This document shows, one piece after another, positions 39,529-48,710 of a stretch of 64,000 nucleotides of DNA. A program made the translations under genes and the position numbers. Under the pieces are notes generated by a model, which did no database searches, was not told the DNA's origin, and was given only the letters and a program-made list of their open reading frames with translations. How positions within the stretch are numbered: the stretch's first letter is position 1; each line of letters begins with the position of its first letter. The DNA lies in the NCBI RefSeq assembly GCF_037975245.1, contig NC_092564.1:19544484-19608483 (forward strand), written 5' to 3'. The DNA is from Apostichopus japonicus (taxonomy: Eukaryota; Echinodermata; Holothuroidea; Aspidochirotida; Stichopodidae).

Positions 39529-41694
39529 ATGTCCAGAAGCCAGTTGAAGTGCGTTAACTGCTCTATGTTCCGGCCAGGGAGGGCCTGGGATGAGCACGAT
39601 CTCTGTCCCAAGTGCCGTACGTGCACAAGGAGGGACCCCTGCCTAGTGTGTATCAACTTCACCCCCAACCAATGGCTAGACATTGATACCTGGCTAGCAG
39701 GCCAGAGAAGCAAACTTCAGGATAAACTCGACCTGCTCCCCAACCCCAGTGGGTCCCGAACAACGGGAGACCGAGCACAGTTAGGAGAGGAAGAAGAAGG
39801 AGAGGTGTTGGAGAGGGGCCCAGTAGGGGCCGAGGAAGAAGGAGAGAAAGGGAAAGAGAGAGAAAGAGAAGGAGAGAGAGAAAGAGAAAGAGAGAAAGAG
39901 AGAGAGAAAGTGCCTCCCACGGTCCCGGCAACGTCCGGATCAGTCATGACCAAGGGGAAAGGCAAAGACAAGGGCAAGGCTCCGGCCAAGAGAAAAGTGC
40001 CCAAGAAAAAGTCCGGCCTCGCCGGCACCGAGAAGGCTTCCCAATCTGGGTCGCAGAGAAATAACCCGCCGGAGAGGCAGGTGCCACGGGCACCGACAAG
40101 CCCAACTCGAGCTCCTTCCGGGGCGCACAGCAGAGAGCCAGAGGCCGGAGGATCGCTGTCCAACCAGAGCCGGTCCCGGAGCGGGGACAGAGAACCACAG
40201 CCATCACGATCCCCAGCTGGGATCCCCGACCGAGAGAGCAGAGGAAGGAATCCCTCACGCAATCCGGCCAGACGGGACCGCACCCGATCACGGTCCCGAT
40301 CCCCCAGACGAGGTACCAGGAGGGGATGGTCGCCAGCATCAGACCAGTCTTCCGACTCCTCCGATGATGGATACCGTAGGGCTAAGAGGAGGTATCGACC
40401 ACACAAACAGCGTCACGAGGAAGAGCCCTCGTGGCTAGCCCAATTGACAGGTCTCCTAAAGCCGCTCTTCGAGAGAGAACAACAGAGAGCCGAGGCAGAA
40501 ACAGAAGCCGGGAGCCAAAAAGCGGCTACAACGACCACTGCGGTCCCGGAACCCCCCCTGGAACCGGAGGCAGTCACCCTCGGAGAGGACACTCTGGACT
40601 GCAGAGCCTCCGTAAATCTATCGGGTCTGGAGGACAACTCTGACGTCCCCCCGGAGTTCGACCCTTTGGAAGAGGAGTTCCCAGGCATCTTCGAGGAAGA
40701 GGAAGCTCCCACGGCGGGAGGCAGTTTACCCCCGGAACTAACCACGCGGGTGGCAGAAATCTTCCGCAAACACCTTGGGTTCGAAGACACTCCCGAAGTG
40801 ACAACTAAACCGACCCGAGTTTCCAAACTCACAGCCACAGGGGAGACCTCTACCCGTCTGAAATCTACCATTCCAGTCGACGCCTCCTGTTATGACAGGT
40901 TTGAGGCTATCGCGGACATAAAGAGATGGACCGCGTTCCCGGCAAAAGCGGAACGAGCCATCAGGGTCCCAGACGAAGCATGGAAAACCCTTTTCAAATG
41001 CCCGACCATACCGCAGGAGGCTAGAGAAAAGCTAAGGTCCGAGCAGGGCTCTTCCTCCTCACACATCTTCAAAAATCCTAGCCAGAAGAAGCTAGAGGAG
41101 CTCCTAGTTGATGTCGACCTGGCCGCACGCTCCGGAATGAAGTTTACTTCTGTTCTCATGCTGACCGCGGAGGTGCTGATGAGATATCACCAACAACTTC
41201 CACAGGACGATACCTACGTGTCCAGAAACGAGGCAGGCCAACTTTTACTACTCCTCGGACCGCTTGTGAGACTGGCCTTCGACCAGTTTGCTAGAGTCGC
41301 TATACGTTCAGTCAAGGCCAGGAGGGAAAACATCATCTCCTCCATCCGCTGGCCGTCCGTGGAAGCTAAGGAGAGAATGCTAGCCCTGCCCTCCTTGGGA
41401 GACGACCTCTTCGCTGGTAGCTTCCAACAAAAACTCCAGGAGGAAGTCTCACGCAGAGAGACATTAGCCAAATCGGAATTCCGCTCCTCTGAGAGATTCA
41501 GGTCAAGACCGCACCGCCTAAGAGAATCTAGACCAACCAGAGGAGGCAGAGGAACCCCACGGGGCAGATCAAGAGGAACAACTAGCCGACCACCTCGCCC
41601 GTGGGGAACACGAGGCTCAGGCAGAAGCCCGGCGACGACCCGACGGGACGGCGACCGCTCGTCCACTAGACCACCGTTTGCCGCCCGGCCCTAG
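39529..41694 (+). CDS. DIRS Gag-like protein (ORF1), 721 aa
   Basis: The first ATG is at 39529 (MSRSQLKCVNC); the frame is open a little further upstream only through a TTG. The N-terminus has a Cys-rich zinc-binding-like cluster (CVNC, then CPKC-C-C-CLVC). It is followed by an acidic/basic low-complexity tract (Glu/Arg repeats), a Lys-rich and then an Arg/Ser-rich region, an acidic segment (LEEEFPGIFEEEE), a folded-looking part (YDRFEAIADIKRW to about PSLGDDLF), and an Arg/Gly-rich C-terminus suited to nucleic-acid binding. This is the usual layout of DIRS ORF1 proteins, thought to package the RNA. It ends in UAG, after which the same frame continues straight into the RT ORF. Long minus-strand ORFs over it are shadows of its biased composition. 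Confidence 0.85.
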   Translation: MSRSQLKCVNCSMFRPGRAWDEHDLCPKCRTCTRRDPCLVCINFTPNQWLDIDTWLAGQRSKLQDKLDLLPNPSGSRTTGDRAQLGEEEEGEVLERGPVGAEEEGEKGKEREREGEREREREKEREKVPPTVPATSGSVMTKGKGKDKGKAPAKRKVPKKKSGLAGTEKASQSGSQRNNPPERQVPRAPTSPTRAPSGAHSREPEAGGSLSNQSRSRSGDREPQPSRSPAGIPDRESRGRNPSRNPARRDRTRSRSRSPRRGTRRGWSPASDQSSDSSDDGYRRAKRRYRPHKQRHEEEPSWLAQLTGLLKPLFEREQQRAEAETEAGSQKAATTTTAVPEPPLEPEAVTLGEDTLDCRASVNLSGLEDNSDVPPEFDPLEEEFPGIFEEEEAPTAGGSLPPELTTRVAEIFRKHLGFEDTPEVTTKPTRVSKLTATGETSTRLKSTIPVDASCYDRFEAIADIKRWTAFPAKAERAIRVPDEAWKTLFKCPTIPQEAREKLRSEQGSSSSHIFKNPSQKKLEELLVDVDLAARSGMKFTSVLMLTAEVLMRYHQQLPQDDTYVSRNEAGQLLLLLGPLVRLAFDQFARVAIRSVKARRENIISSIRWPSVEAKERMLALPSLGDDLFAGSFQQKLQEEVSRRETLAKSEFRSSERFRSRPHRLRESRPTRGGRGTPRGRSRGTTSRPPRPWGTRGSGRSPATTRRDGDRSSTRPPFAARP

Positions 41695-43488
41695 GGGTGC
41701 CCACCTCACCACGGCAACGCCGCAGGTGGGGGGAGATTGTCACTTTTCATCCAGCAATGGGACATTTTGGGCGGGGACAAGTGGGTATTGGAGACGATCT
41801 CACAAGGGTACAAGACAGAGTTCACCTCCGCCCCGCCCTCCGGGGAGGGGGGAAGACCTACTCCAATACCCACCGACCCCGTCCAACAAGCAGCACTAGA
41901 AGGGGAAGTATCAGCCTTGCTGGCAAAGCGGGCAATTGTAGAGGTGTCGGGAGAGGCGGGACCCCTCTTCCGCTCCTCCCTGTTTCTAACACAAAAACGG
42001 GACGGGTCTTGGCGCCCGATCTTGAACCTAAAACCCCTCAACAAAAATTACGTAGAACCAAAACGTTTCCGTATGGAGACCCTAAATTTAATCCTACCCC
42101 TGCTCAGAAAGGGCATGTGGGCGGCAAGCGTAGACCTACAGGACGCCTACTTAAATATACCAATACATCCACGTCACCAGCGGTACCTAGCCTTCCAATA
42201 CGCCGGAAGGAGATTTACATTCAGGTCACTCCCGTTCGGCCTGTCTACGGCACCAAGAGTCTTCACAAGAGTGGCAGGAACGGTAATCGCCTACCTCAGG
42301 AAACAAGGAGTAACGCTGTACGCCTACCTCGACGACTGGCTCATAGTAGGAGAGTCGAAGTCCAGCGCGGCACACAACGTACAGAAAACGGTGCAGACCC
42401 TTCAGGAACTGGGTTGGATAATCAATCAAACAAAATCCCAGCTAACACCAACACAGACGATCCAGTTCCTGGGGGCCAGACTAGACCTCACCACAGGCAT
42501 AGCCAGTCCCTCAGAACAAAGGATAGAGGCAGTCAGAGCGGCCACAGCCCAGATCATATCGTCACAAGAGTCACCCACAGGAACGTGGCTCCGAGCCTTG
42601 GGGCTAATGTCCAGCCTGGTCGACGTGGTGACATTATGCAGACTACGCATGCGTCCCCTGCAACTCCACCTGCGGAAAACGGCCAACCTGCTAACCCTGG
42701 ACCAGACAGCGCCGATCCGCCGATTGGAAGACATCACCCCCCATTTACAATGGTGGCACGACACAGGCAATTGGGACCAAGGGGTCCCCTTCACCACCAG
42801 TTTGCCAAACACATCGGTCACGACGGACGCCTCATTGACAGGGTGGGGAGCCCACTGGAAGAACTTGACAGCCTGGGGGACGTGGTCCACAGCAGAAAAG
42901 TCATGGCACATCAACTCACTAGAGATGTTGGCTGTCAAACGGGCCCTAGAGTCGTTCCACGAACACCTGAAAAATACAGTAACCACCGTCTTCACGGACA
43001 ATACCACCATGGTAGCGTACATAAACAGGCAGGGGGGCACTCACTCCGAGAGGTTATGCCAGCTGACCTGGGAAGTCCTGATGACAGCCAAGGACTCCGG
43101 AATGACATTACGGGCGTCCCACATCGCCGGAAAACTAAATGTGATGGCCGATGCTCTATCCAGAGGACAGATGGACCCAAACGAGTGGGCACTGTCCCAG
43201 AAAACATGCAACAGGATCTTCGAAATCTTCGGCAAACCAATGGTGGACCTGTTTGCGACGGCGGAGAACACCAAACTCCAGATTTTTTGCTCCAGACAAT
43301 TCCACCCCAGGGCGCACCACATCGACGCCATGTCCTTCCCATGGAACAATCTGGAGGCTTACGCCTTCCCGCCGCTCTGCATGATCGGCCAGGTCCTGAG
43401 AAAGATCCGCCACTCCAGAGGGAGAGTCATACTGATAGCCCCCTTCTGGCCCCGCAGACCATGGTTCGGGAGCTCCTACAACTTCTAA
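41695..43488 (+). CDS. DIRS reverse transcriptase-RNase H polyprotein
   Basis: The frame is the same as gag's, directly after its UAG, and the first conserved motif (GGRLSLFIQQW) begins at about 41728. No ATG precedes the RT domain, so I start at the codon after UAG. Numbering from the TTG at 41737, the RT has KRDGSWRPILNLKPLN, DLQDAYLNIPI, the palm motif LPFGLSTAP and the catalytic box YLDD (197-200). RNase H residues are Asp364 (TTDAS), Glu396 (SLEML), Asp421 (FTDNT) and Asp472 (ADALSR). The C-terminal region (VDLFATAENTK..., AFPPL) resembles the DAM-like methylase domain of DIRS elements, but without a clean NPPY motif; that is inference. The frame stops early at 43488. The expected tail continues in another frame, from about 43467 to about 43543, and then back in this frame (GTLIHPDIKGLQLVAWKLSG). 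Confidence 0.92.
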   Translation, partial: GCPPHHGNAAGGGRLSLFIQQWDILGGDKWVLETISQGYKTEFTSAPPSGEGGRPTPIPTDPVQQAALEGEVSALLAKRAIVEVSGEAGPLFRSSLFLTQKRDGSWRPILNLKPLNKNYVEPKRFRMETLNLILPLLRKGMWAASVDLQDAYLNIPIHPRHQRYLAFQYAGRRFTFRSLPFGLSTAPRVFTRVAGTVIAYLRKQGVTLYAYLDDWLIVGESKSSAAHNVQKTVQTLQELGWIINQTKSQLTPTQTIQFLGARLDLTTGIASPSEQRIEAVRAATAQIISSQESPTGTWLRALGLMSSLVDVVTLCRLRMRPLQLHLRKTANLLTLDQTAPIRRLEDITPHLQWWHDTGNWDQGVPFTTSLPNTSVTTDASLTGWGAHWKNLTAWGTWSTAEKSWHINSLEMLAVKRALESFHEHLKNTVTTVFTDNTTMVAYINRQGGTHSERLCQLTWEVLMTAKDSGMTLRASHIAGKLNVMADALSRGQMDPNEWALSQKTCNRIFEIFGKPMVDLFATAENTKLQIFCSRQFHPRAHHIDAMSFPWNNLEAYAFPPLCMIGQVLRKIRHSRGRVILIAPFWPRRPWFGSSYNF

Positions 43489-43680
43489 TGGACACCCCAG
43501 CGATCCTACCAGACACGCCCCATCTGCTGTCCCAAAGACAGGGGGACCCTCATCCACCCAGACATCAAAGGGCTACAACTAGTTGCGTGGAAGTTGTCAG
43601 GACTTCCCTTCGACAGAGGGGCTTTTCGGAAGCGGCTGCCGCGATCGCGGCCGACGCCAGGAGGGCAACAACCGTTGCTA
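43489..43680 (+). pseudogene. Frame-broken C-terminal tail of the DIRS RT protein
   Basis: Past the stop at 43486-43488 the conserved tail of the protein is still readable in two pieces. LLQLLMDTPAILPDTPHLL is in the frame starting at multiples of three, and IHPDIKGLQLVAWKLSG is back in the RT frame. This is explained by one missing base near 43467 and one extra base in the G run 43541-43545. The region also overlaps the N-terminus of the recombinase in a different frame, as is usual in DIRS elements. Confidence 0.7.
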
Positions 43681-44659
43681 CTTACGATTCCCGACTACGC
43701 AAGTTCGGGGAATGGTGCCACAACAGACGGTCCTGCCATCCGAAACCTCTTTGGCACAGGTGGTAGACTTCCTTCACTCCCTCTTCGAGGAAGGCAAGCA
43801 AGTGTCGACCATCAAGAACTACAGGTCGGCAATTACCGTTATACATCGTGGGTTTGCAGATGGGTCCACCCCAGGCAGCAACAGGGACATCTCCCAGCTC
43901 ATCAGGGGGATGGCGAACAGGCGCCCCCGAATCAGGCGACTCGCGCCCTCGTGGAGTTTATCAGCAGCGCTGCAAACACTCACCAAACCGCCGTACGAAC
44001 CCATGGCCTCAGCCTCGCTGGCATCTCTTACAAAGAAAATGCTATTTCTGATCGCTCTGGCGTCAGCAAGAAGAAGAAGCTGTCTCCACGCTCTCTCCAC
44101 CAAACAGAACCATATCAGGTTCGAGAACCACGGGGTAAGAATGGTCCCCGATCCGGCCTTCCTAGCCAAAAACCAGGTCCTATCCTTCCTGCCGGGGGAC
44201 ATTTTTATCCCCGAAATAAAATCCCTCTCTTCAATCGCAGAGGATAAACTGTGGTGCCCAGTCCGAGCTCTCAAATGGTATCTAAACAAGACCCAACACC
44301 TTAGAGGAACAACCACGACCTTGTTCATCTTACCGAGAGCACCTTATTCAGCGGCGTCCAAAGACACCATTTCCCGATGGCTGGCGGAGATCATCCGCCC
44401 GTTTACAACCGGCACAATTACACCGAGAGCCCACGACATCAGGGGAGTAGCGGCCTCAACAGCCCTTTTTGCGGGAGTCCCAGTGGAGGACATTCTCAAG
44501 GCAGCAGCCTGGCGAACGCCAACAACATTCGTTACCTGCTACCTTTTGGACTCTCTACAGGCTGAGACGGCGTTTTGTAGCGCGGTGATGCGAGGTCCGG
44601 CGGGTATTAGGTCCCACCCCTCGGGCCTCCCACCATCGGGCAGTGCCACTCGGTGCTAA
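43583..44659 (+). CDS. DIRS tyrosine recombinase, frame broken near N-terminus
   Basis: This is the recombinase that would integrate the circular DNA intermediate. The catalytic domain is intact in this frame, with the box I Arg within SARRRSCLHAL (Arg163-165), box II HDIRG (His284, Arg287), the downstream Trp in AAAWRTP, and the nucleophile Tyr320 (TCYLLD). SETSLAQVVDFLHSLFEEG and STIKNYRSAI belong to the N-terminal core-binding domain. The first part of that domain (SLRQRGFSEAAAA to KFGEWC) lies in the adjacent frame, about 43595-43725, so a one-base loss or a -1 recoding event is needed near 43725-43745. The ATG at 43583 is therefore not the natural start. The stop codon falls inside the internal complementary region. 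Confidence 0.9.
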   Translation: MRGSCQDFPSTEGLFGSGCRDRGRRQEGNNRCYLRFPTTQVRGMVPQQTVLPSETSLAQVVDFLHSLFEEGKQVSTIKNYRSAITVIHRGFADGSTPGSNRDISQLIRGMANRRPRIRRLAPSWSLSAALQTLTKPPYEPMASASLASLTKKMLFLIALASARRRSCLHALSTKQNHIRFENHGVRMVPDPAFLAKNQVLSFLPGDIFIPEIKSLSSIAEDKLWCPVRALKWYLNKTQHLRGTTTTLFILPRAPYSAASKDTISRWLAEIIRPFTTGTITPRAHDIRGVAASTALFAGVPVEDILKAAAWRTPTTFVTCYLLDSLQAETAFCSAVMRGPAGIRSHPSGLPPSGSATRC

Positions 44660-44749
44660 GGTTGTGGCGAGACAGGTAAGCGAGGAGCGAAGTAAATACT
44701 CCAAAACTTACTGGTTTGGATATTTACGAGTGACGAGCTTACCTGTCTC
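44653..44749 (+). repeat. DIRS internal complementary region
   Basis: 44653-44697 is the reverse complement of the left outer end 38776-38820 with one mismatch. 44698-44749 is the reverse complement of the right outer end 45521-45572. The two are joined without a gap, so the region is the antisense of a right-end/left-end circle junction. In the DIRS replication model it templates completion of the ends and circularisation. Confidence 0.95.
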
Positions 44750-44945
44750 CATTCCCGCCTCCCTCCCCCGAGGGGGGTGGGACGCAGCCGGACGGAGGAG
44801 CGGTCGCACTGACCTGACTATACACCTTCCTGTACAGGCCAAGAGACCGGAGAAAAAAAAAAAAAGGAAGGGCCTCCACCGAACGAGTCCTCGCCCGGCC
44901 ACCTAATTTTATCGGTGAGTTCATGGTAAAAATTATTTTTTTGAC

Positions 44946-45038
44946 GTAGTAACGTGTAGGAACGAGTAGTAACTCGTAGTAACTTGTAGTAACCGGTAGT
45001 AACTCGTAGTAACGTGTAGTAACTTGTAGTAACTTAGT
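44946..45038 (+). repeat. 10-bp minisatellite in the DIRS 3' region
   Basis: About nine tandem units of AGTAAC(G/T/C)(T/C)GT variants lie between the recombinase and the right ITR, ending in AGTAACTT. Both strands are rich in stop codons and nothing is coding here. Confidence 0.9.
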
Positions 45039-45410
45039 TCCACCGTGAGTTACTGGGGGTTTTAGTGTCGTATAACCCCTTTCTCTATGAAGTAATGTTC
45101 TTCTCACTTCGGTTGTCTCGTTACTTTCCTGTCTCCTCACCACATCTACACTACAGTGTTCGGGGCGTTGGGCCTAACTTAAGAGTATCTCCTGCTATTT
45201 TTAGGCCTCTTTGTTAGAGTTAAGGGGTCAGACGTGGACGGGGTCGTAGAGGGTAGTCTCCCTCCCTACTGGGGGGAAGTACTCCCCCTCCTGTCAGTAG
45301 CGTCAGAATTCGATGTTAGTTCAGGAGTCGAGGGGGTAGTCTTCCCCTTCTGTCGGGGAGGACTACTACTCAACTCCAAGGCAGAGACCACTTTGGAGGG
45401 CTTTGGTCTC

Positions 45411-45572
45411 ATGAGAAGGATGGGCAGTGACCCGTGAAGCCGGGTCACAGAGGGTGCACAGTGTTAAAAGGTTACCAGGACATTCTAGGCGCGGTAGAAT
45501 GAGGGTGCTAAGGTTGTGGCGAGACAGGTAAGCTCGTCACTCGTAAATATCCAAACCAGTAAGTTTTGGAGT
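45411..45572 (+). repeat. DIRS right inverted terminal repeat (longer than left)
   Basis: 45411-45548 inverts the left ITR. The extra outer segment, about 45549-45572, ending CCAGTAAGTTTTGGAGT, has no partner in the left ITR but is matched in the internal complementary region. A right repeat longer by roughly 25-28 nt is the DIRS1 arrangement. Confidence 0.93.
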
Positions 45573-45683
45573 TTACACAAGGAAAGAAACTCAAGTCAAA
45601 GGAACAATGGAAAACTGACTGGGGATTACAGACAATGAATAAAGAACAAAGACATTTCTGGCTGGCATGTGGTCCAAACCAGG

Positions 45684-45712
45684 CAGTGACCTCAGGTCAA
45701 CTGAGGTCACTG
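45684..45712. repeat. Perfect 12-bp inverted repeat (hairpin)
   Basis: CAGTGACCTCAG and CTGAGGTCACTG flank a 5-nt loop just outside the DIRS right end. Function unknown. Confidence 0.8.
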
Positions 45713-45940
45713 GTTCGAACTCTGTTTCAGCCCCGAAGCATTTTGGCCCTTTTCCAAGAAAAGAAACTGGCTATTAAAGTATGGTGACAGGATTTTTTTT
45801 TATAACCCCCTTGAATTTTCAGGCTACTCTCTTCTGATCAGGTATATACCTTATATTAACTGCACGAAACTGAAAGTTGGAAAGTTGGAAAAATCCTAAG
45901 TTAAATCTGGAGACAAGTTCAGATTTGAGATGCATTGTTA

Positions 45941-46045
45941 ATTTACTGTACCATGCTTGCTCCCTTACCTATCTCCTCATAACCGTGGCTCTCTCTCTCT
46001 TGTTACTGTGCTAAAAGAAAACTGGTACGAGTTTAACCGTTTCAA
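45941..46045 (+). mobile_element. Diverged DIRS left terminal repeat
   Basis: It starts ATTTAC like the intact left ITR and continues GCTCCCTTACCTATCTC, ATAACCGTGGC and a later CTGGTACGAGTTTAACC. It faces the same way as the right-end relict at 48711-48770, so the two may bound one degenerate element of about 2.8 kb. Confidence 0.6.
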
Positions 46046-46996
46046 AAAGACTCCTTACCCCCTCAGCGATCAGTGATTGTAGTTACGATAAATGAAGCAA
46101 CTTTTCCGATCCATTTTCGTAGACGGATTTCGGATGAATTTTGGAAGGTGTCCTATGACATGCAGATTGTTTTCAATTAAATCAACCGTTACCATCTGCT
46201 TATCTGTGGTTCGGTTTTAGGGTGGACATGTTTTTTTTTCGTTTCCTCCAAGCATATATATATGCACACGCTGTGAGGAGAAATAGTACAGGCTGAGGCT
46301 ACAGATATATGTGTACATGTCAGGGAGGGAACGGCTGCATTGAGGCAAAACTTTCCACTCGACAATAATATCGACCATTTTATCAAAGTTTAATTACCCT
46401 GTACAATGTACATAATGAACTGTCTCGCTGTTTCTTAGCTTTGAAAAGTACAAATAAAGTTGAAAGTAGGTCGACGTCAGTGAAGTGTACCATGCATTAT
46501 ATTGAATCTGCAGCTTCTGGGGTCGACTCTGAACTGGTATGTAAGTTTTTATCGGTAGGTTTTTCTAGGGTGCCTTCATAGCTGTCTCCCGTTTCTACTA
46601 CCCTGCACTGCTTACTGTAAGGCCTCATGATTAGCTTGAAAGGAGAATTTGGCTCTAGTCTCTAGTGTATCACTTATCAACCAGCACAATTTACAAGTGT
46701 TAAAGTCATTTTCACAACTCTATTTTTCATGCTTAAATTGCAGACTTAATTAGAAATTTAAAAAAATAGATATATATTTTTTTTGGTTAAGTTGTGCACA
46801 TGTTCAGTGTTCAGCCGTATCAGAAATTCACTTCAATTAATTCAATTCAAAATTATGAACCTCAAATCTATAAGTTACCATATTACTATTGGATATGGAC
46901 CATTGCTCAGTTGCAGGTTGTATGCGTTTAAATGTTGGTTCCAAAAAATATCACATTCTTTGAACACGTAATAAAAATTATCAGCAGTTATTTAAG

Positions 46997-47212
46997 CGAC
47001 CACAAATGTGGGAGAAACCCGCAAGGGATTACAACTTTCATGTCCGGTGGCTTCCAAATCAACATTTTGAATCAAATTTGGAACCTTTTCAATTTAGTAA
47101 GTCATTTCAGATGGGGTAAAACTGTAGATTGCTCTTGGATGAAAAACCCACCTTACTATGACCCCGGCCTGGCATCGAACCCTGAACCTGCTGATTGCTA
47201 AGCCTCATTGTT
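46997..47212 (+). mobile_element. Dispersed repeat, uninterrupted copy
   Basis: This matches the two halves of the repeat at 32341-32790 and crosses the SINE insertion point without interruption (ACAACTTTCATGTCCGGTGG against ACAACCTACACG | CGGGTGG). It thus serves as an empty-site paralogue. The distal part on the minus strand contains GGGTTCGATGCC, B-box-like. Confidence 0.75.
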
Positions 47213-47933
47213 TCAAATGCCATTATTTAAGGAACCCTTGTTATGTATCTTAACAAAATTACAGAATCACTAATTGCTGACATGTATGGTATTGCCTGAA
47301 TTTAAACTTGCAAAGATTGATGTCAATATTTGGATTCTTTAAATTAAAATTATCTTTGTGCCTTTGCTACAAAAAAAAAGGAGAGAATCACACAAACATG
47401 TGCTAGCTTTATTCCATGAGATGAACGGAAAATGTTCCATTTCTGATTTTTGGTAATTTTAATTTATTGTTTCTTTACCCCTTTTTTTTTTTTGGTTACT
47501 CTACGCTTCTTACTGTTGTTTATTAATGGAAAAACAAGTTGATCTTTTTTCATCTTGCTTCAACAACTTTCTGACAGATTTTATTGTTTCCAAGAAAATG
47601 GGAGTCAAACATGTCATATTTACACATGACACAGCAGCATGTTGTTGCCAAGGTTCTTTTCCTACCCTATCGACAAACTCTTTTTGTGTTCTTCAAAGTC
47701 AGGTACAAGATTCGATCTTTCAGGAGGTCGTGACCTTTTGCAGCAACAGGTAACATTCTACTGTAGGAACATTATTATCTCCACATTCCTGATGGTTCTC
47801 ACCTTGATGTGTACTTCCCAGTGGAAGGTGGGAAACATACACAGAAGAATTAAACTCTGAACTTATAGCTGGATTTCATGTGTCAAGCTAATATTTATGG
47901 AAATCAATTTTACATAGTTTACATAGCCTAAAG

Positions 47934-48316
47934 CAGGGGAACCCTAACTGGGGTGCATGGACCCCCAGTGGGTGCGTGAGTCATCCCAGGGGGTTCGTGA
48001 GACATTTCTGAAAGTCAAAACTGGAGCCCTTTTTTGTTGGAACTAAAATCTGATATATCATATAATTTAGTAATGTACAAAAGTCCTACCTATCGACAAA
48101 CTCTTTTCGTGTTCCATACGCATATATTGCCATAGTTGTACCGTACCGTGCATTTTTCATTACATTATTGCAGTATGAACTTGATCTTTTACGAAGCACT
48201 GTTATGCATATTATAGTATAATAATGACTCGGATCATGTCTCGAAAAGTTGGGGGTTCGTGGACAACTCTGACATCCACACAGGATTCTTTGGTCGATAA
48301 AGTTAGGGAAACCCTG
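47934..48316. mobile_element. hAT-type MITE, 383 bp, with 8-bp target-site duplication
   Basis: GCCTAAAG flanks the element exactly on both sides (47926-47933 and 48317-48324). The ends are imperfect inverted repeats, CAGGGGAACCCTAACT at left and CAGGGTTTCCCTAACT as the complement of the right. An 8-bp duplication with CAGGG-type termini is diagnostic of hAT, Charlie-like. No transposase ORF is present, so it must have depended on a transposase elsewhere. Confidence 0.9.
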
Positions 48317-48710
48317 GCCTAAAGAGTAGAGCTATATAAATAATTATTGAGGAGGAATGCTTCCCAAGCAAACTCTTTAACTATCTGTGCTGACTAAACA
48401 ATGTTACATTGTTTTGCCCGAATGTGGAACACCTAACATGGTTTTGTTGCCTTTGCGTTACAACTGTTTCCTACATGACCTACAGAAACGGTACAGGTGC
48501 TTCTTTTGGGTGGGGTTGTAGTGGTAGGGGCGGGGGAAGGGGCCGGGGGTTGTTGCATTGCTGAAGCAAACCTAACCATTATCACTAGGCTAGGCGAGAT
48601 GTTTACAGTGATGCTTGAAGAGAAATCTTGCTGTAGTTGTTTGGGAGGTATCGTGTCTTAAAAGTACTGTCATATTGTCAGTCTTTAGTATCATCATGTA
48701 GAAGCACATG

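Larger units (their letters stand above)
38776..45572 (+). mobile_element. DIRS-type tyrosine-recombinase retrotransposon, structurally complete
   Basis: The element is about 6.8 kb, clearly more GC-rich than its surroundings. Its order is left ITR (38776-38914), leader, gag (39529-41694), RT/RNase H (41695-43488), tyrosine recombinase (to 44659), internal complementary region (44653-44749), 3' leader with a 10-bp repeat, and right ITR (45411-45572). The right ITR extends about 25 nt beyond the left. The internal region is complementary to both outer ends joined together, the hallmark of DIRS1-like elements that replicate through a circular intermediate and integrate by recombinase rather than integrase. 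No LTR-type target-site duplication is seen, as expected. The frame breaks and an in-frame UAG described below suggest this copy is recently dead or needs recoding. Confidence 0.95.
46046..48710. other. Interior between two DIRS-end relicts; no DIRS genes seen
   Basis: The region is AT-rich and holds a dispersed repeat (46997-47212) and a hAT MITE (47934-48316) but no recognisable gag, RT or recombinase. Remaining ORFs of 60-90 codons are unrecognised. Confidence 0.5.

Noticed and set aside
39659-41666. Long minus-strand ORFs (up to 229 codons) across the DIRS gag region
   Set aside because: They are shadows of the Arg/Ser/Glu-rich gag codons. They read as Leu/Ser or Val/Ser strings without any domain, and the plus strand carries a recognisable Gag.
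44739-45143. 134-codon minus-strand ORF near the DIRS 3' end
   Set aside because: Part of it translates the 10-bp minisatellite as Tyr-Tyr-Glu-Leu repeats, so it is an artefact.
45573-45800. Coding exon in ORF 45566-45787
   Set aside because: It overlaps the DIRS end and a hairpin, and has no splice context or recognised domain.
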